Part shown: piece by piece, positions 1 through 10,926 of the stretch
How positions within the stretch are numbered: position 1 is the first letter of the stretch
Layout of the letters: each line of letters starts with the position of its first letter
Assembly: GCA_002964805.2 (NCBI GenBank)
Contig: PUDQ02000001.1
Location: 8,952,001 to 9,016,000, forward strand
DNA length: 64,000 bases
Direction: 5' to 3'
Origin: Trametes villosa
Lineage: Eukaryota > Basidiomycota > Agaricomycetes > Polyporales > Polyporaceae
The notes under the pieces: generated by a model
Databases searched by the model: none
Seen by the model: only the letters and a program-made list of their open reading frames with translations
Told to the model about the DNA's origin: nothing
Translations under genes and position numbers: made by a program

Positions 1-467
1 CGTGCCAGAACTCGCGGGTGAGGACGCGCTCGTGGAGAGGCTTCCGTGCGGGCGCGAGCTTCCCGACCTTGTAGGCAAGGTGCTCCGGGACAGTTGCGTG
101 CAACTGGTGGCAGTAGCGGGCGCCGATCTCGGGCGTCCAGGTGGGCGCGTCGACGCGGGAGAGGAGGTGGCCGCCGAACTCGGGGTGGAAGGGCTCGGCG
201 GAGGCGGGTGCCCGAGGAGGAGGAACCATGGGGAACTGGGATGGTGAGCATGGGGGACGGGGACGGGGAGGAAGCGGAGAATGGGGGACGCACCTTCTCT
301 CCGGTGGACTTTGCCTTGGGAACGTGGACGTGCCAGTCGGCGACCCACACCTTCTCGTTCTCCCAGACCCAGGTGCGCGTGGTCTCGCGTGTCTTGGAGT
401 CGTAGGAGAGGTGGAGGTTGTAGTGGAGGCCGTCGTGGACAAGCTGGGGGGCGTGGCGGGAAGGCAT
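1..467 (-). CDS. Unrecognised protein, N-terminal part, runs off the left edge
   Basis: I do not recognise this gene. A start codon at 467-465 opens a 58-codon exon (467-294), rich in Trp, His and charged residues (starts MPSRHAPQLVHDGLHYNLHL). A 58-base intron (293-236, GTGCGT donor, CCCAG acceptor, phase 0) follows, and the next exon (235-1) stays open to the window edge and reads FPMVPPPRAPASAEPFHPEF onward. Splicing is inferred from the consensus ends and from conserved-looking codon use on both sides. No signal peptide or membrane segment is visible. The C-terminus lies outside the window, so length cannot be compared. It transcribes away from the GRC3 gene tail at 934. Confidence 0.6.
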   Translation of the reverse strand, partial: MPSRHAPQLVHDGLHYNLHLSYDSKTRETTRTWVWENEKVWVADWHVHVPKAKSTGEKVRPPFSASSPSPSPMLTIPVPHGSSSSGTRLRRALPPRVRRPPPLPRRRAHLDARDRRPLLPPVARNCPGAPCLQGREARARTEASPRARPHPRVLA

Positions 468-933
468 AGCGATTGAAGATATGTGGGAGGGGTAGGCTAT
501 GCGGTGGGGGGAGGTAGGAAAGTAGGTGGAGGGCAACGTCGGGTGCGTCTACAAAGATATAGGGCTGGCAATTGGGATCGAGCCTGAGTATGTCTCCGAG
601 AGGCTGACCTTCCTCCTGGGGACATACACAGGCTAGGCCGCTCAGCACGGTATCTCGACGCGACATGCACGCATTACCCTCGATACACGATGATACAAAA
701 TGCTTTCACTCGATAGAACAGGCCTGCGGATGGATTCCTGGAGTTTATGGCTTGCGCGAATCCCAAGTATACTGCTACCTACGATTGATGACGCTGAGTC
801 AGCTTTGGCCGCAGTTAAGAACCGGACTGGGCTACTCACCTACTACCTCATACTACGTAGGGCCAGTTAGGCATAAGTCAGAGGTGCCTAGGGCATTATA
901 GCCACACGGCACCCTCCTCGTACTACGCGCATC
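468..933. other. Intergenic gap between the left-edge gene and GRC3
   Basis: This gap lies upstream of the left-edge gene and downstream of GRC3, so it should hold the promoter of the former and the terminator of the latter. I see no open frame with coding character, no clear TATA box and no RNA gene. Confidence 0.5.
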
Positions 934-3426
934 TCACATCTGCCCCTTCCGCATCAAATTCCTACGCACCCTCCTTCGCTCACCGCCCGCGCCTTCGCCT
1001 TTGCCCCAGCGCAAATACGGCACACGCCCACGTTCGCAGCCGGCGACGTCCCCGGCGCCGTCGAGCGTACGGAAGTCGAGCATTCCCCATACGGGCAGCT
1101 GCAGCTCGCCCATCACGAGTACGCGCGCGGCGCCGAGCAGCCGCGCGGGTACTGGGGTGAGCAGCTGCAACCGCGTATGAGGGGACGGAGAGAGGCCACG
1201 GACGAGCGCAAGGCCGAGACAGCGGGAGGCGCTGGGGAGGGGCGGCGCGGCACCTTGGGTGTAGGGGAGGAGAGCGGCAGGGGAGGGGGTCTCGCGGGTG
1301 CCGGGCTCGCAGGCGACGAGCGCGACGAGGGAGCAGGTGAGGGCGCGGGGGATTTCGGAAGGGACGACGTCTTCGGAGCCGGAACCGGTGAGGATGAGCT
1401 CGTCGAGCGCGGTCTGCCAGTCGACCTCGTAGGGCGGCTGGGCGCAGAGCGGGAGCGCGGTGTTCCACGCTATGGGAACAGGAGACGCGTAAGGCGATGA
1501 GGGATTGTCTTGTGGGAAGACGGCGTGGAAATAGGAGAGGATGGAGAGGTTGCGGTGGTCCGCTGCGGTGTAATGGGACACCGCGCTATCCGGGGACACG
1601 GGCTCTACGAGGTATGTCTGCGGGCCCTGCGCATGAGCGGGAGGAGGCCCCGCATCGCTGTATGCCGGGTCGTCCTCGGGCGACGAGGACGTGAAGGCGA
1701 AGATGTCGGACGGCTCGACGATTTCCTCGACTCTGCGCGCGAGGTCTGCGCCCAGCCCTTTTGTCCAGCCCATGGTGTTCACGACGAGGGGGATGGTAGA
1801 GAAGATGCGACCATCCTCGTCCGCAAAGCTGTCCTCGTCAAGCACGGCGTTCCGGACGTCGATCTCGTATTGCTGCATGAGAGCGTGGATGGAGTCGAGA
1901 TAGTGGGAGGGAGACGTCCGCGGAGAGGTCGCGCCGATATAGTGCGCCGCGAAAGGGATGCTTGGGTGAGTGAAAGGCGGCCCTGTGGCGAGAGTTGTAT
2001 CAGGTCAATGATCACTGTTCTTGACGAGCTTGCGCACGTACCGAATATCGGCTGTTCGAGCACGTTTAGGCTGACAATGCCTCCGGGCGTAAACTCGGAC
2101 TGGCCGAGGTCGCACTCAAGGTAAGCAACACGGCGGAATCTGGAGACAGTCGGTACAATGCACTGGCATAGGAGCACACAGCTGCGTACCTCGTGAGCAG
2201 CTTGTTCAGGACAAGCCGTGCGAGGGTGCTCTTGCCGGCATTCTTGGGACCCTTGACAAGGTATACAAGTCGCTGTGCATCGTGATCCTCCGGGTCGCTC
2301 GGTAGTACCACATCTGTGAATGCCGCCCATGTTGGCGGAATAGCGAGCGGGAGCGTGTCTGGGGTCTGGTACGGTAACTGCACGCGGATGGTAGCTCAGA
2401 TTGTGGACGGGGAAAATATATTTGTGGACGTACAAAGTACACATTCTCGAGACCCAAGTCGACCCGCGGCTGATTACGATGCCAGCGTGAGGGCGCGAAG
2501 AAGCCGTCAAATGTCCTACAGATGCGGCCCAACCCCTCGACGCCAGTGTGCAGCTCCTGCAGCACGACTATGGCATCCGCTCCAGAAGCTGTGGCGGAGA
2601 TAGATGCGGGTAGGTCTAGAGGGGTTGGTGCATCGGCCGCGGAGGGGTGGTGGGGGTGGCATTCAATGATAGGAAGCGGTGAAGAGCGGGGCGCGAAGAC
2701 TGGGTGCGCGGTTGGCGAGGCGGCGAGGGGAACACCGGCGAGCGACACGCTCCCGTGCAAGACGGTAAGAGTATACGACCCGAGGAGCGCGACTGTTTCT
2801 GAGGCGCGAAGGAGCAGCACGGTGCGCTTGCGCGGGTCCCGGTCGGTGGCCGGGAGACGGAAGAGATTTTGGTCGAGTACAGGCTGGAAAGTCGATAACA
2901 ACCTTGGGGCTTCTGACGCGGATGCCACGGGAGGGGGAACTGGGACATCGAGTATGACCTGCTCGTCCGCGTCTTCACCGTCCTCGTCTGAGGAGTCTGC
3001 CAAGGGCGCACTAGGAGACCACGCCCGCTTCCCGCGTACTGCGCGCGGCGCGTCCTCATCGTCGGACGCAACGCTGGACGACGCGGGGGAGGACTCGCTG
3101 TCGCTTCCGTCTATGGCGACGACGTCGTCCTGGCCCTTGAACGCGTCGGCCTGGGCGAAGAACCGTGTTTGTGCAGATGGCGCGGCGGCCTTGCGCTGCT
3201 GCGTTTTTGTGCGCTTGGCGGCTTGGGGGTTGCCCGCGGGCGCGCTCGGCTTGCGTTTGGAAGGCGGCTTTTGAGAGGAGGACGAGGGTTTCGCGGGGGA
3301 GGTTTTCTTGGGCGTTGGCTGAGAGGCAGCGGGTGCGGGACCGGCTGGAGGGGCAGACGTTTCTGCAGGTGCCTGGGTTTGTGTCTGGGCAAGACGCGCC
3401 TTGCGCGCTGCTACTGCGCTCAGCAT
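934..3426 (-). CDS. GRC3: Polynucleotide 5'-hydroxyl kinase Grc3 (NOL9 family)
   Basis: Grc3 is the nucleolar ATP-dependent kinase that phosphorylates the 5'-OH left after Las1 cuts ITS2 of pre-rRNA; it also has a role in Pol I termination. Four exons (3426-2434, 2377-2190, 2139-2042, 1982-934) with introns of 56, 50 and 59 bases give 775 residues. Residues 1-170 are a low-complexity basic and Ser/Pro tail with acidic patches, likely nuclear-localising. The P-loop GPKNAGKST lies at about 374-382, followed by the ECDLGQSEFTPGG segment near 402-414 that holds the Walker B acid. The GPPFTHPSIP block after exon 3 is typical of the Clp1/Grc3 family. Splices were chosen because they alone join these motifs in frame. 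The gene is divergent from TSR2, another ribosome-biogenesis gene, across 186 bases. Identification is strong; the exact start is less so. Confidence 0.93.
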
Positions 3427-3612
3427 CTGTGTGCTGAATTATACAGTCCTAAAGTAGTGTAGCGGTGTAGAAACAATCCAGGAGCCCAGCAGCGAACGTG
3501 AGGGAGAGAGGCAGAGGGAGTGCGAGGAAATCGGAGATCGCGCGCGCGAATTTTCCGATGTCGATCATCTCGCTCCTGGCTTTCATTCTCTCAATCTACC
3601 ACTACGCACACC
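3427..3612. promoter_or_regulatory. Shared divergent promoter region of GRC3 and TSR2
   Basis: Only 186 bases separate the start codons of two ribosome-maturation genes transcribed in opposite directions. No canonical TATA box is placed convincingly for either gene. Pyrimidine-rich runs precede the TSR2 start, as is common in basidiomycete promoters. Co-regulation with ribosome biogenesis is an inference from this layout. Confidence 0.55.
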
Positions 3613-4203
3613 ATGTCTACCTCTACAACGACCCCAGCACCGCCCGCCCCAGCCCCCAAGCTCGTCCTCTTCGCGCGCGGCGTACTCGCGCGCCTCGCGT
3701 ACTGGCCCGCGCTCCGCATCGCGGTCGACCACGGCTGGGGCGGGCCCGCGTCCGCCGAGAAGCGCACCTGGCTCGCGTCCGCGCTCGTCGACGACTTCGA
3801 GTCCGAGACCCCGCCGCCGGACGCGCCCTTTGTCGAGGAGCGCCTCGCGCAGGTCCTCGCGGACGAGTTCGACACCGTGCTCGAGGACGGGAGCGTGGAG
3901 GTCGTGGCGCGGGATGTGGTAAGGCTGTGGGAGGAGCTCGGGAGGGGCGAGGGGGAGGGCGAGGGGCTGTTGAGGGAGTTTGAGGAGCGGGCGGAGAGGG
4001 TGAGGGGGAAGACGGTGCAGGTGCAAGAGGCGGCGGGGGAGAATAGCGATTGGGAGGATGAGAGCGGGGACGAAGATGACGATGAGGACGAAGATGGAGG
4101 GGAGGCCCCGCAACTACTTGGCCAGCGACCACCCAAACAGGAGCCCGAGGTGGACGAGGACGGCTTCACGACAGTCAAGGGCAAAGGCACCAGCCACAGA
4201 TGA
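3613..4203 (+). CDS. TSR2: Pre-rRNA-processing protein Tsr2 (Rps26 escort)
   Basis: Tsr2 binds eS26 (Rps26), keeps it soluble, releases it from its importin and hands it to pre-40S particles. The single exon encodes 196 residues, close to the family norm of about 200. The N-terminal half carries the Tsr2 core: a helix with LARLAYWPALRIAVDHGWGG, then a WLASALVDDFE segment and a VARDVVRLWEEL helix at about residues 95-110. The C-terminal third is very acidic (a run of D and E at about 150-165), as in yeast Tsr2, and ends with the conserved DEDGFTTV motif. The start was chosen at ATG 3613 because the family begins just before this core; an upstream in-frame ATG at 3520 would add 31 residues with no family support. 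Its 3' end converges with MDH1 across 191 bases. Confidence 0.92.
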   Translation: MSTSTTTPAPPAPAPKLVLFARGVLARLAYWPALRIAVDHGWGGPASAEKRTWLASALVDDFESETPPPDAPFVEERLAQVLADEFDTVLEDGSVEVVARDVVRLWEELGRGEGEGEGLLREFEERAERVRGKTVQVQEAAGENSDWEDESGDEDDDEDEDGGEAPQLLGQRPPKQEPEVDEDGFTTVKGKGTSHR

Positions 4204-4394
4204 CGCTTGGACGGATTGTATGTTCGGCACACACTCAAAATGTAAAACAGGCTGTATATCACTCGCACACACTGCATTCGAATCCAAACAGTGACGGATC
4301 ACATTAGACTCTAGGTGTACAACAACGCTTTTGCACGATGTCCTGTAGCAGCCCGCGCAGAGCGAGAGAGGTGTACGGTAGGGTAGAGCGCCAT

Positions 4395-5659
4395 CTACGA
4401 CTGAGAGACGAACTTCTTGCCCTTCTCGATGTTCTTCTTCAGGTCGGGCAGGCACGCCTCGAGGAGCTTCTTCTCCTCGGCCGTCAGCTCGCCGAGACCG
4501 TGGATCTTCTCCACACCGTTGGGCTGCGTGCGCGTGATGAGCAACCAGTGCAGTTCAGAAAATGCAAGACACTTACGCCGAGCTCAACGAGGGAAGAGAA
4601 GAAGTCGATGCCCTGGTCGGCGAAGAGCGGGCTCTTCACGAACGTCGGGACGGTGACGCCCTTCTCGCCGTTGATGGCGCGGAGGAGGTCGCCGGTGAAG
4701 CGCGCACCAGCGTACGCCATCGAGAGGGTAGCAGAGCCCGCGCCGTCCTTGGCCTTGACGACCTCGTCACCGCCGAACTGGATGCGGTGCACGAGCTTCT
4801 CGTACGCCTCACCAGCGACACCCTTGCCCTGGGGCGTCTGGGAGAGGAGGGGGACGATGGTCGCGCCAGAGTGGCCGCCGACAACGGTGACCTTGACGTC
4901 CTTGGGGTCCGCGCCGGCGACGCCAGCGAGGAAGCGCTGCGCGCGGACGACGTCGAGGGTGGTGACGCCGAAGATGTGCGCGGGGTCGTACACGCCCGCC
5001 TTCTCGAAGACGGCGGAGACGATGGGGACGGTGGAGTTGACGGGGTTGGAGATGACGAGGACCTTGGCCTTGGGGGAGACGCGGGCGATGGCGGCGGCGA
5101 GGTCGCGGACGATGGACGCGTTCGTGTTGAACAGGTCGTCACGGGTCATCTGCGGGCACGGACGGGGTTAGAACGGGACGGCAGAAGCGGAGCGGACGGG
5201 AGAGAAGAAGCTTACGCCGGGCTGGGGAAAGAGGGAAAGGCTATCAGTGAGCTGTCAGTGGGCGTCGGCGAGGAAGTGGACGAACCTTGCGGGGAACGCC
5301 AGCGGGGATGACGACGACATCGGTGCCCTCGAGGGCCTGGTCGAGCTGGTCGGCGGGGTAGCCCTTGACCTGGAGGAATGGCGTGATGAGCACACCGCGC
5401 GTGGGAGACGCGAGCGCAGGGGGACACGCACCTCGCTGTTGGTGTCGATGTGGCTGACGTCGGCAGCGACACCGGGGGCGCCGCGGATGTCGTAGAGGCT
5501 GAGCTCGGTGACGTGGGGGTTGAGCTTGAGGAGGAGGGACAAGGGCTGGCCAATGCCTCCGCCGGCGCCGAGGACGGCGACCTTGGACTGGCGCGCGGAC
5601 GAAGAGGAGAAGGAGCGGGACTGGGCCTTGAGGGCGCGGGCGGCGGCGCGGGAGAACAT
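4395..5659 (-). CDS. MDH1: Mitochondrial malate dehydrogenase, with a 6-base exon
   Basis: This enzyme oxidises malate to oxaloacetate with NAD+ in the mitochondrial matrix (TCA cycle and malate-aspartate shuttle). Five exons (5659-5432, 5369-5286, 5221-5216, 5149-4577, 4523-4395) give 339 residues, the normal family length. Residues 1-24 are a Ser/Arg/Ala-rich mitochondrial presequence. The dinucleotide fold [15 protein letters not shown] starts near 27, the active-site mobile loop PAGVPRKPGMTRDDL falls at about 98-111, FNTNASIV and ISNPVNST follow, and the catalytic His is H199 in VGGHSGA. Exon 3 is only six bases and encodes Pro-Gly of the mobile loop; leaving it out would delete two conserved residues. 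Introns are 62, 64, 66 and 53 bases. The gene is head to head with cyclin C (218 bases between starts). Confidence 0.96.
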
Positions 5660-5877
5660 GGCTGGCGATGTGGAGGGCGGGGGCGGTGGTGAGGACGGGG
5701 GAAAGGATGGGGGAGAGAGCGAGAGACGCGACGTGGGCGCGTTTTGAGCGCGTGCGGCCGTCGGAGCGGGTCGGGAGCCGCGGCAGAGACCTCGGCCGCA
5801 CCGACGCCCACGCCTCGGAATTCGTCCGCCACGATTCGCGCTGCTCGTCCGGAATACATTCCACGCAGCTGCCGCAG
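5660..5877. promoter_or_regulatory. Shared divergent promoter region of MDH1 and cyclin C
   Basis: The 218 bases between the two start codons must contain both promoters. The MDH1 side is purine-rich on the plus strand, that is CT-rich on the coding strand just before its ATG, a common basidiomycete arrangement. I see no sure TATA box and no known operator. Confidence 0.5.
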
Positions 5878-7278
5878 ATGGCGACAGACTTCTGGGCGAG
5901 CTCGCACCAGTACGTGCGCACCCGCACTCGCCCGACAAGCTTGTTCACCGTGCGCGTGCAGCAAGCGGTGGATCGTGGACAGAGCCACCCTCCGCCAGGC
6001 CCGCTCAGACGACGTCCTCTACGTCGACAACCCAGAGCACCTCGCCTTCCTCAACATATTCTTTGCCAACCGTATGTCCCTGCACCGCAGACATACACGC
6101 GCTGACCGCCCCCCGCACAGTCATTGCAAAGCTCGGCAAGAAACTGTCGTTCAGGCAGAGGGTCATCGCCACCGCGACCGTCTTCTTCCGCAGGTTCTAC
6201 CTCAGGAACTCGTACTGCGAGACAGACCCCTTCATCGTCGCCGCCGCATGCTGCTATGTCGCCGCAAAGGCCGAGGAGTCGCCCGTACACATAAAGACCG
6301 TCGTCTCCGACGCCCGTGCCATCTTCGGTGCCCGCCTTTGTCCAAACTCAACGTGTGTACTTCGACTAATCAGCTCGCAGGCGAGGAATATGGCATCAAG
6401 TCCTTCCCCTCCGACAACTCCAAGCTCGCCGAGATGGAGTTCTACCTCGTCGACGAGCTCGACTGCGACCTCACCGTCTTCCACCCCTACCGCACTCTCA
6501 TGACCCTCTGCGGCAAGCGCGCCTGCCCCGCCTCCGAGGCTGAGGCCGGCGAGGCAGACGACCCCCGTGCCCCCGCAGACGGCCGCATGCCCCTCGGTGA
6601 TGCTGCAGTTCAGACTGCATGGTACGGCCCCTGATGCTCTGCTCTGTCAAGTCAGTCTGCTCACAGTGTGATATGGGCAGGTTCATCATCAACGACACAT
6701 ACCGCTTCGAGCTCTGCCTGCTCTACCCGCCGCATCTCATCGCCGTCGCCGCAATCTACCTCACCCTCGTCTTCAACCCGACCACGCGCGCGACCATCCA
6801 GGCCGCCTCCGCCGCGCCCTCCTCCTCCGCCAGCTCCGCGAGCTCGCAGGACGCCGCGCGCCGCTCCTCGCGCTCCGCCTCGAGCAGCAGCCGCAAGCAG
6901 CACGCGCTGCCCCCGGACCTCATCGGCTGGATGGCGGGCTTGAACGTGAGCATGAGCCTCGTCGCGACGATCGCGCAGGAGATCATCTCGCTGTATGCGC
7001 TGTGGGACCGGTATGACGAGGACGCGAAGGCGCCCAGTGCGCACCAGCATCAGCATCAGCTGCGGCGGGGAGCTGCGGCGGGGAGGAGGGGCCCAAGCGC
7101 AAGCGCGGCGGCGACGCCGGACGAGCAGGGTGTGCAGGGCGAGGTCGTCACTCCGATGTTCCTCGTGCAGCTGCTACTGAGGATGCGGGAGGGGCGCATG
7201 GCGGACCTTGCGCACCCGCCGAACGGGCGCCCGGTCGCGGTGAATAAGAGGCTCGAGCGTACTCAGGCGGCAGGGTGA
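5878..7278 (+). CDS. SSN8: Cyclin C, Mediator kinase-module cyclin
   Basis: Cyclin C partners Cdk8 in the kinase module of Mediator and tunes RNA polymerase II transcription in the nucleus. Five exons (5878-5909, 5962-6071, 6121-6327, 6381-6621, 6681-7278) with introns of 52, 49, 53 and 59 bases give 395 residues. The protein opens with the family signature [10 protein letters not shown]. The first cyclin box carries [20 protein letters not shown] and [12 protein letters not shown]; the linker has [20 protein letters not shown]; the second box has [20 protein letters not shown]. Human cyclin C is 283 and yeast Ssn8 323 residues; the extra length here is a Ser/Ala/Arg-rich low-complexity insertion (about 220-250) and a Gly/Ala-rich stretch near the C-terminus. 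The third intron has a weak donor (GTGCCC) but a good branch site (CGACTAAT). Confidence 0.93.
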
Positions 7279-7457
7279 CTCAGTGCACGGGTTTGCTTGT
7301 TTTTGCGGTATATTTCAGGGCGACGCGCCGGCGTCGCAGGGGTTTCCGGGGAATATTATGTACCATACTACGTACTGCGGACGGTCCTTTCTGTACAGCG
7401 TGCCAATATATAACGATCATAGACTAGGGGCGCGGAGTGGAGGGGGAGGGGTCAGAA

Positions 7458-10400
7458 TCAGTCGTTTTTGGCGTCCGGGAACAGCGCCTCCCGCACACGG
7501 TCGGCCTCTGCGTCCTCCTGAACCGCAGGCCCCTCGGCGTGGTGGGGCGCTTCAGCCGACGTTTCCGCCGAAACGGACGACGAGGACGACGAAGCCTCAC
7601 GGCTCGTCTCAGAAGACGAGCTCGCCACCGTGGAGCTCTCCACGGAGGATGACGCCTCAGACTGCGAAGTGGCTTCCGACGTCGTCTCGACGTCCACAGA
7701 GCTAACCACCTTCTGCTCCTCGTCCTGCGCGGCCCGCGGCGCCTCGCTCGACTGGCTCTTGATGTCGTTGTGCGGGTGCTCCCCGAAGATGTCGCGGCCG
7801 GGCTCCGCCTGGCCGAACGCGATCGTCGTCGTGTCCTGCTGCTCCTGCTGCTCGGGCACCTTGATGGGCTCGCCGACGGGGATCGCGCCGAGGCCGCCTT
7901 GGTCGGCGTTGTTGACGACGGCGGGGGAGGACGCGATGGGCGTGGGCGCAATGGCGCCCTTGTACTGGGCGTACTGTAGGTGTGTTAGTCAGAGCTCGAT
8001 GTAGAGAGAAGATTGGCTTACGTCGTCGAGGAAGTCGTTGCTGATAGGGAAAGGTGAGTAACGGACACTCGTTAGATCTTATGGGACACTCACCAGGAGA
8101 AGTCCCACGTCTTCACCCACTGCGCCTTGTGGCACTTCGCCTTCGTCCACGGCAGTCCGTACGTGAGCGGGCTGAAGTACGAGTAGTTCCAGATGGCGAC
8201 GAGCAGGAGTACTGCGGCAATCTGCAGGCGAACGCGGGGACGGAGGGTGGAGGTAACGAGATCGAAGGCACTGGACGCGAGGAGGATGGCGAAGTAGAGC
8301 GCGGGCAGATAGTGGTGCAGGAACAGCTGCCGGCCCATCAGGTAGAACGGCAGGTAGTGGAGAGCCCATCCGACGAACAGGAAGCCGCAGAGCGTGTCAT
8401 ACTTGACCACTTTCGCTGTTGGGCTGTTAGGAGGACGGCACTACTTGTATGCACATACAGCACTTACTGTTGTCGAAGTCGCGGTAGCCACGCTTGGCAC
8501 GGAGGACGAGGAAGCCGCGCACCGCCGCATAGGCGAAGACTGCGGCGGTGCTGAGCCACCAAACGATAGGGTTACCGAGGAGGTAGATCTGGCGGTGGTC
8601 CTTGACCCAGAAGTTCTGTACAATCTCAAGTTAGGGAGGCACTGATACAAGGGAATCAGTGATACGTACGATACCACGGCGGAGACGGGGCCATGCATCA
8701 GGGCGAGAGTCATACGTGTGGCGATCCGTCAGGCCAGCGTTGGTGGTCCACATCACTTTCTGCAGCTCCCAGAACTTCGCGAAGAAACCGGGAAGCTTGT
8801 AGTTGACCTTAGGCGCATCCGCCGGAACTGAGATAATGTGAATACCTGCGGTGTGTCACGAGCGGAAGCACACCTACGGTTCGGGTGGGAAGAGGTCTCG
8901 ATGTACCAGAGCGAGTTCTCCAAAACGGCTTGCTTGTTGCAAGTGACTTCCTGTTGCTCAAACGCCCAGTCGGGGAGTTTCACCTTGTGGGAGAACAGGT
9001 AGCAGCCGGTCATGGGGTGCCTGAGCCTGAACTGCGTCCGGAGCGTCCTGACGCGCTTCGACGACTCCCGATCGCGCTTGTCACCCTTATGGATCTCAAC
9101 CAGCCAGTCGTCGTTCGCGTCCCCGGAGTACCCGGGGATGCCGTAGCCAGAGACCTCGTTCTGGAAGTCGACGTCGGAGACGGGCGGGCGGATGTCGTGC
9201 GAGTGAAGCGACTTGTCGGTCTGGATGTGCCGGATTTTGACGCGGGCACCGTCGGTGATGTAGGTGATGCCTTCGTCCATCCAGGCAACGTACGGGTCCC
9301 CGGGTGCAGTGGCGTTGACGATGCGCCAGTCGTTGTTGGTGTCACGGTGGGGGTACAGGGTAATCTGCTGTTCTGTATCGCGAAAGTAGCGTTAGGTGTT
9401 ACATCAAAACCTTACAAACTGCTTTTAACTTACGCTTGCTGCCGCCGGGATAGCTGTGAGCGTGCGAGTGCAGGTATCCGCCCTGCGTGTTAACATGGCG
9501 AATAGTAACCTCAGACCCAAAGGCGACGTCGGCGAAAGTATCCGCCATACCACGACCCCTGAGTGTATGCTGGAACTCGGAGCTCATGAAGCCGTCTCCC
9601 TCACCAGAGTTGGACAGGATGAGGAAGTGGATGCCAAACATGGACATGTAGAAGATGGTGGGGATGAGGATCAGGCAGATGGCGCGGGCTACAAAGTGCT
9701 TGATCCAGAGCTTAGCCGAGACCCGAACGTCGCCGAGGAGCTCCCAGAGCTGTTTGAGCGTGCCTAAGCCGATGGTGGCAATGGTGAAGAGTCCAACCCA
9801 CTTGCAGCTGACGACAGCGCCCAGAGAAAGACCGGTCATGGACAGCCAGATCCACCAAGACTCGGTAAACGGTTCATAGTGGTCCTCGTTGCAAAACGCA
9901 GTCCAGGCGAAGGTGGTGAGAGCGGTGAAGAAGATGAGGGGCGAGTCGAGCAGGATATGACGGGACTGGGTGATCAAGCCGTTTTCGAAGGTGATGAAGA
10001 GCGAGGCGAGAAGAGCGGTAGTAACACGGCAGTCAAGAGCCCGGAGCGTCAGGTAGGCGAGCGGGATGGTTCCAATGCCCATGAGGGCGGGGACCATACG
10101 CATCGCGACATAGGGCACGTTCTCGTATACCCTGTAGACTGACGTCAGTGAGCGACGCGTGAGGTTGGGAAGTTGGCATACTTTGCGATATCCTTGAAGT
10201 CAAAGTTGCCATCGTAGCCAAAAAGCCAGCCGGCGAGTGTGATGAGGAGTTTCGCGAGGGGCGGGTGGACATCAACGAAGTAGGAGGACTTGATGTATCT
10301 GGAGGCGAACTTGCCGAAGTGCACCTCGTCGAAGCTGCCGCATATAGTCAGTTATTAGGTCCGAAGACACGCAGAAATTGCACTTACACGACACTGGTGG

Positions 10401-10656
10401 GTTGGGAGATGCGGAAGAGACGGACAGCGGAGGCAACCAAGAGGACTACGACCAGCAGCTTCCACTCTCCGGAGGAGAGGTTGAGGCCGCCGGTAGCATG
10501 GGCTTTGCGGCCTGGACGGAGGCCTTTGGAAGCGGCTTCGCGGCGCTGGTCGGCGTCGAGATGGTCATGGCGGGGATGGGGGAAGCGAGGGGCGGAGTGG
10601 GAGGAGAGCTTGCCCGGCGGGGAGGGCTGCCTGCGTACTCGGACGCTGCCCGACAT
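7458..10656 (-). CDS. PMT1: Dolichyl-phosphate-mannose protein O-mannosyltransferase, PMT1 type
   Basis: Pmt1 transfers mannose from dolichol-phosphate-mannose to Ser/Thr of secretory proteins in the ER membrane, usually as a heterodimer with a PMT2-type partner. Nine exons (10656-10388, 10334-10182, 10131-9434, 9372-8878, 8827-8670, 8615-8468, 8415-8094, 8040-8022, 7973-7458) give 925 residues; exon 8 is only 19 bases. The catalytic loop has [11 protein letters not shown] and DVHPPLAK after the first membrane helix. The luminal MIR repeats carry [28 protein letters not shown] and [20 protein letters not shown], which resemble Pmt1 rather than Pmt2 or Pmt4. The C-terminal multi-spanning region ends in [19 protein letters not shown]. 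The tail after about residue 755 is a long acidic, Ser-rich cytosolic extension. It diverges from CCT2 over 270 bases. Confidence 0.92.
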
Positions 10657-10926
10657 GGCTACGCGTCGTCGTCTGTCAAAGCTTGGTCGTCGTCTGAAGA
10701 TACAAGGAGAAAGAAAAGGAGAGAATGCGCGCCAGCGAACGAGACGAGAGCAGGAGGGAGAACGGTGAGGAGGAGGAGAGCTGCGGACGATCGACGTGGT
10801 AGGCGGTACAGGCCACGTGCGCGACATCATAGGCGTAGCGCACGTGACCGCAGCCTGCAATTTCGGGCGTTCCAAGTCTTTCGCGTCCTCCTCCGCGTCC
10901 TCCACCTCCCCTTCTTCGTCGCAGCC
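10657..10926. promoter_or_regulatory. Shared divergent promoter of PMT1 and CCT2 with two CACGTG boxes
   Basis: Two perfect CACGTG palindromes lie at 10814-10819 and 10841-10846, 27 bases apart, between the two start codons. Each extends to a GC-flanked core (GCCACGTGCG and GCACGTGACC). The second matches the RTCACGTG-type site of Cbf1-like bHLH factors. That they control either gene is an inference from position and spacing. Confidence 0.6.

Noticed and set aside
1510..2124. 204-codon plus-strand frame in GRC3
   Set aside because: Antisense to Grc3 exon 4 and part of intron 3 and exon 3; no motif.
3591..4277. Long minus-strand open frame opposite TSR2
   Set aside because: It is the antisense shadow of a GC-rich coding exon; its product is low-complexity Ser/Thr and the plus-strand Tsr2 motifs are unambiguous.
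4562..5311. 249-codon plus-strand frame across MDH1
   Set aside because: It is antisense to conserved MDH1 exons and introns, with Gly/Asp/Val-biased composition typical of a shadow frame.
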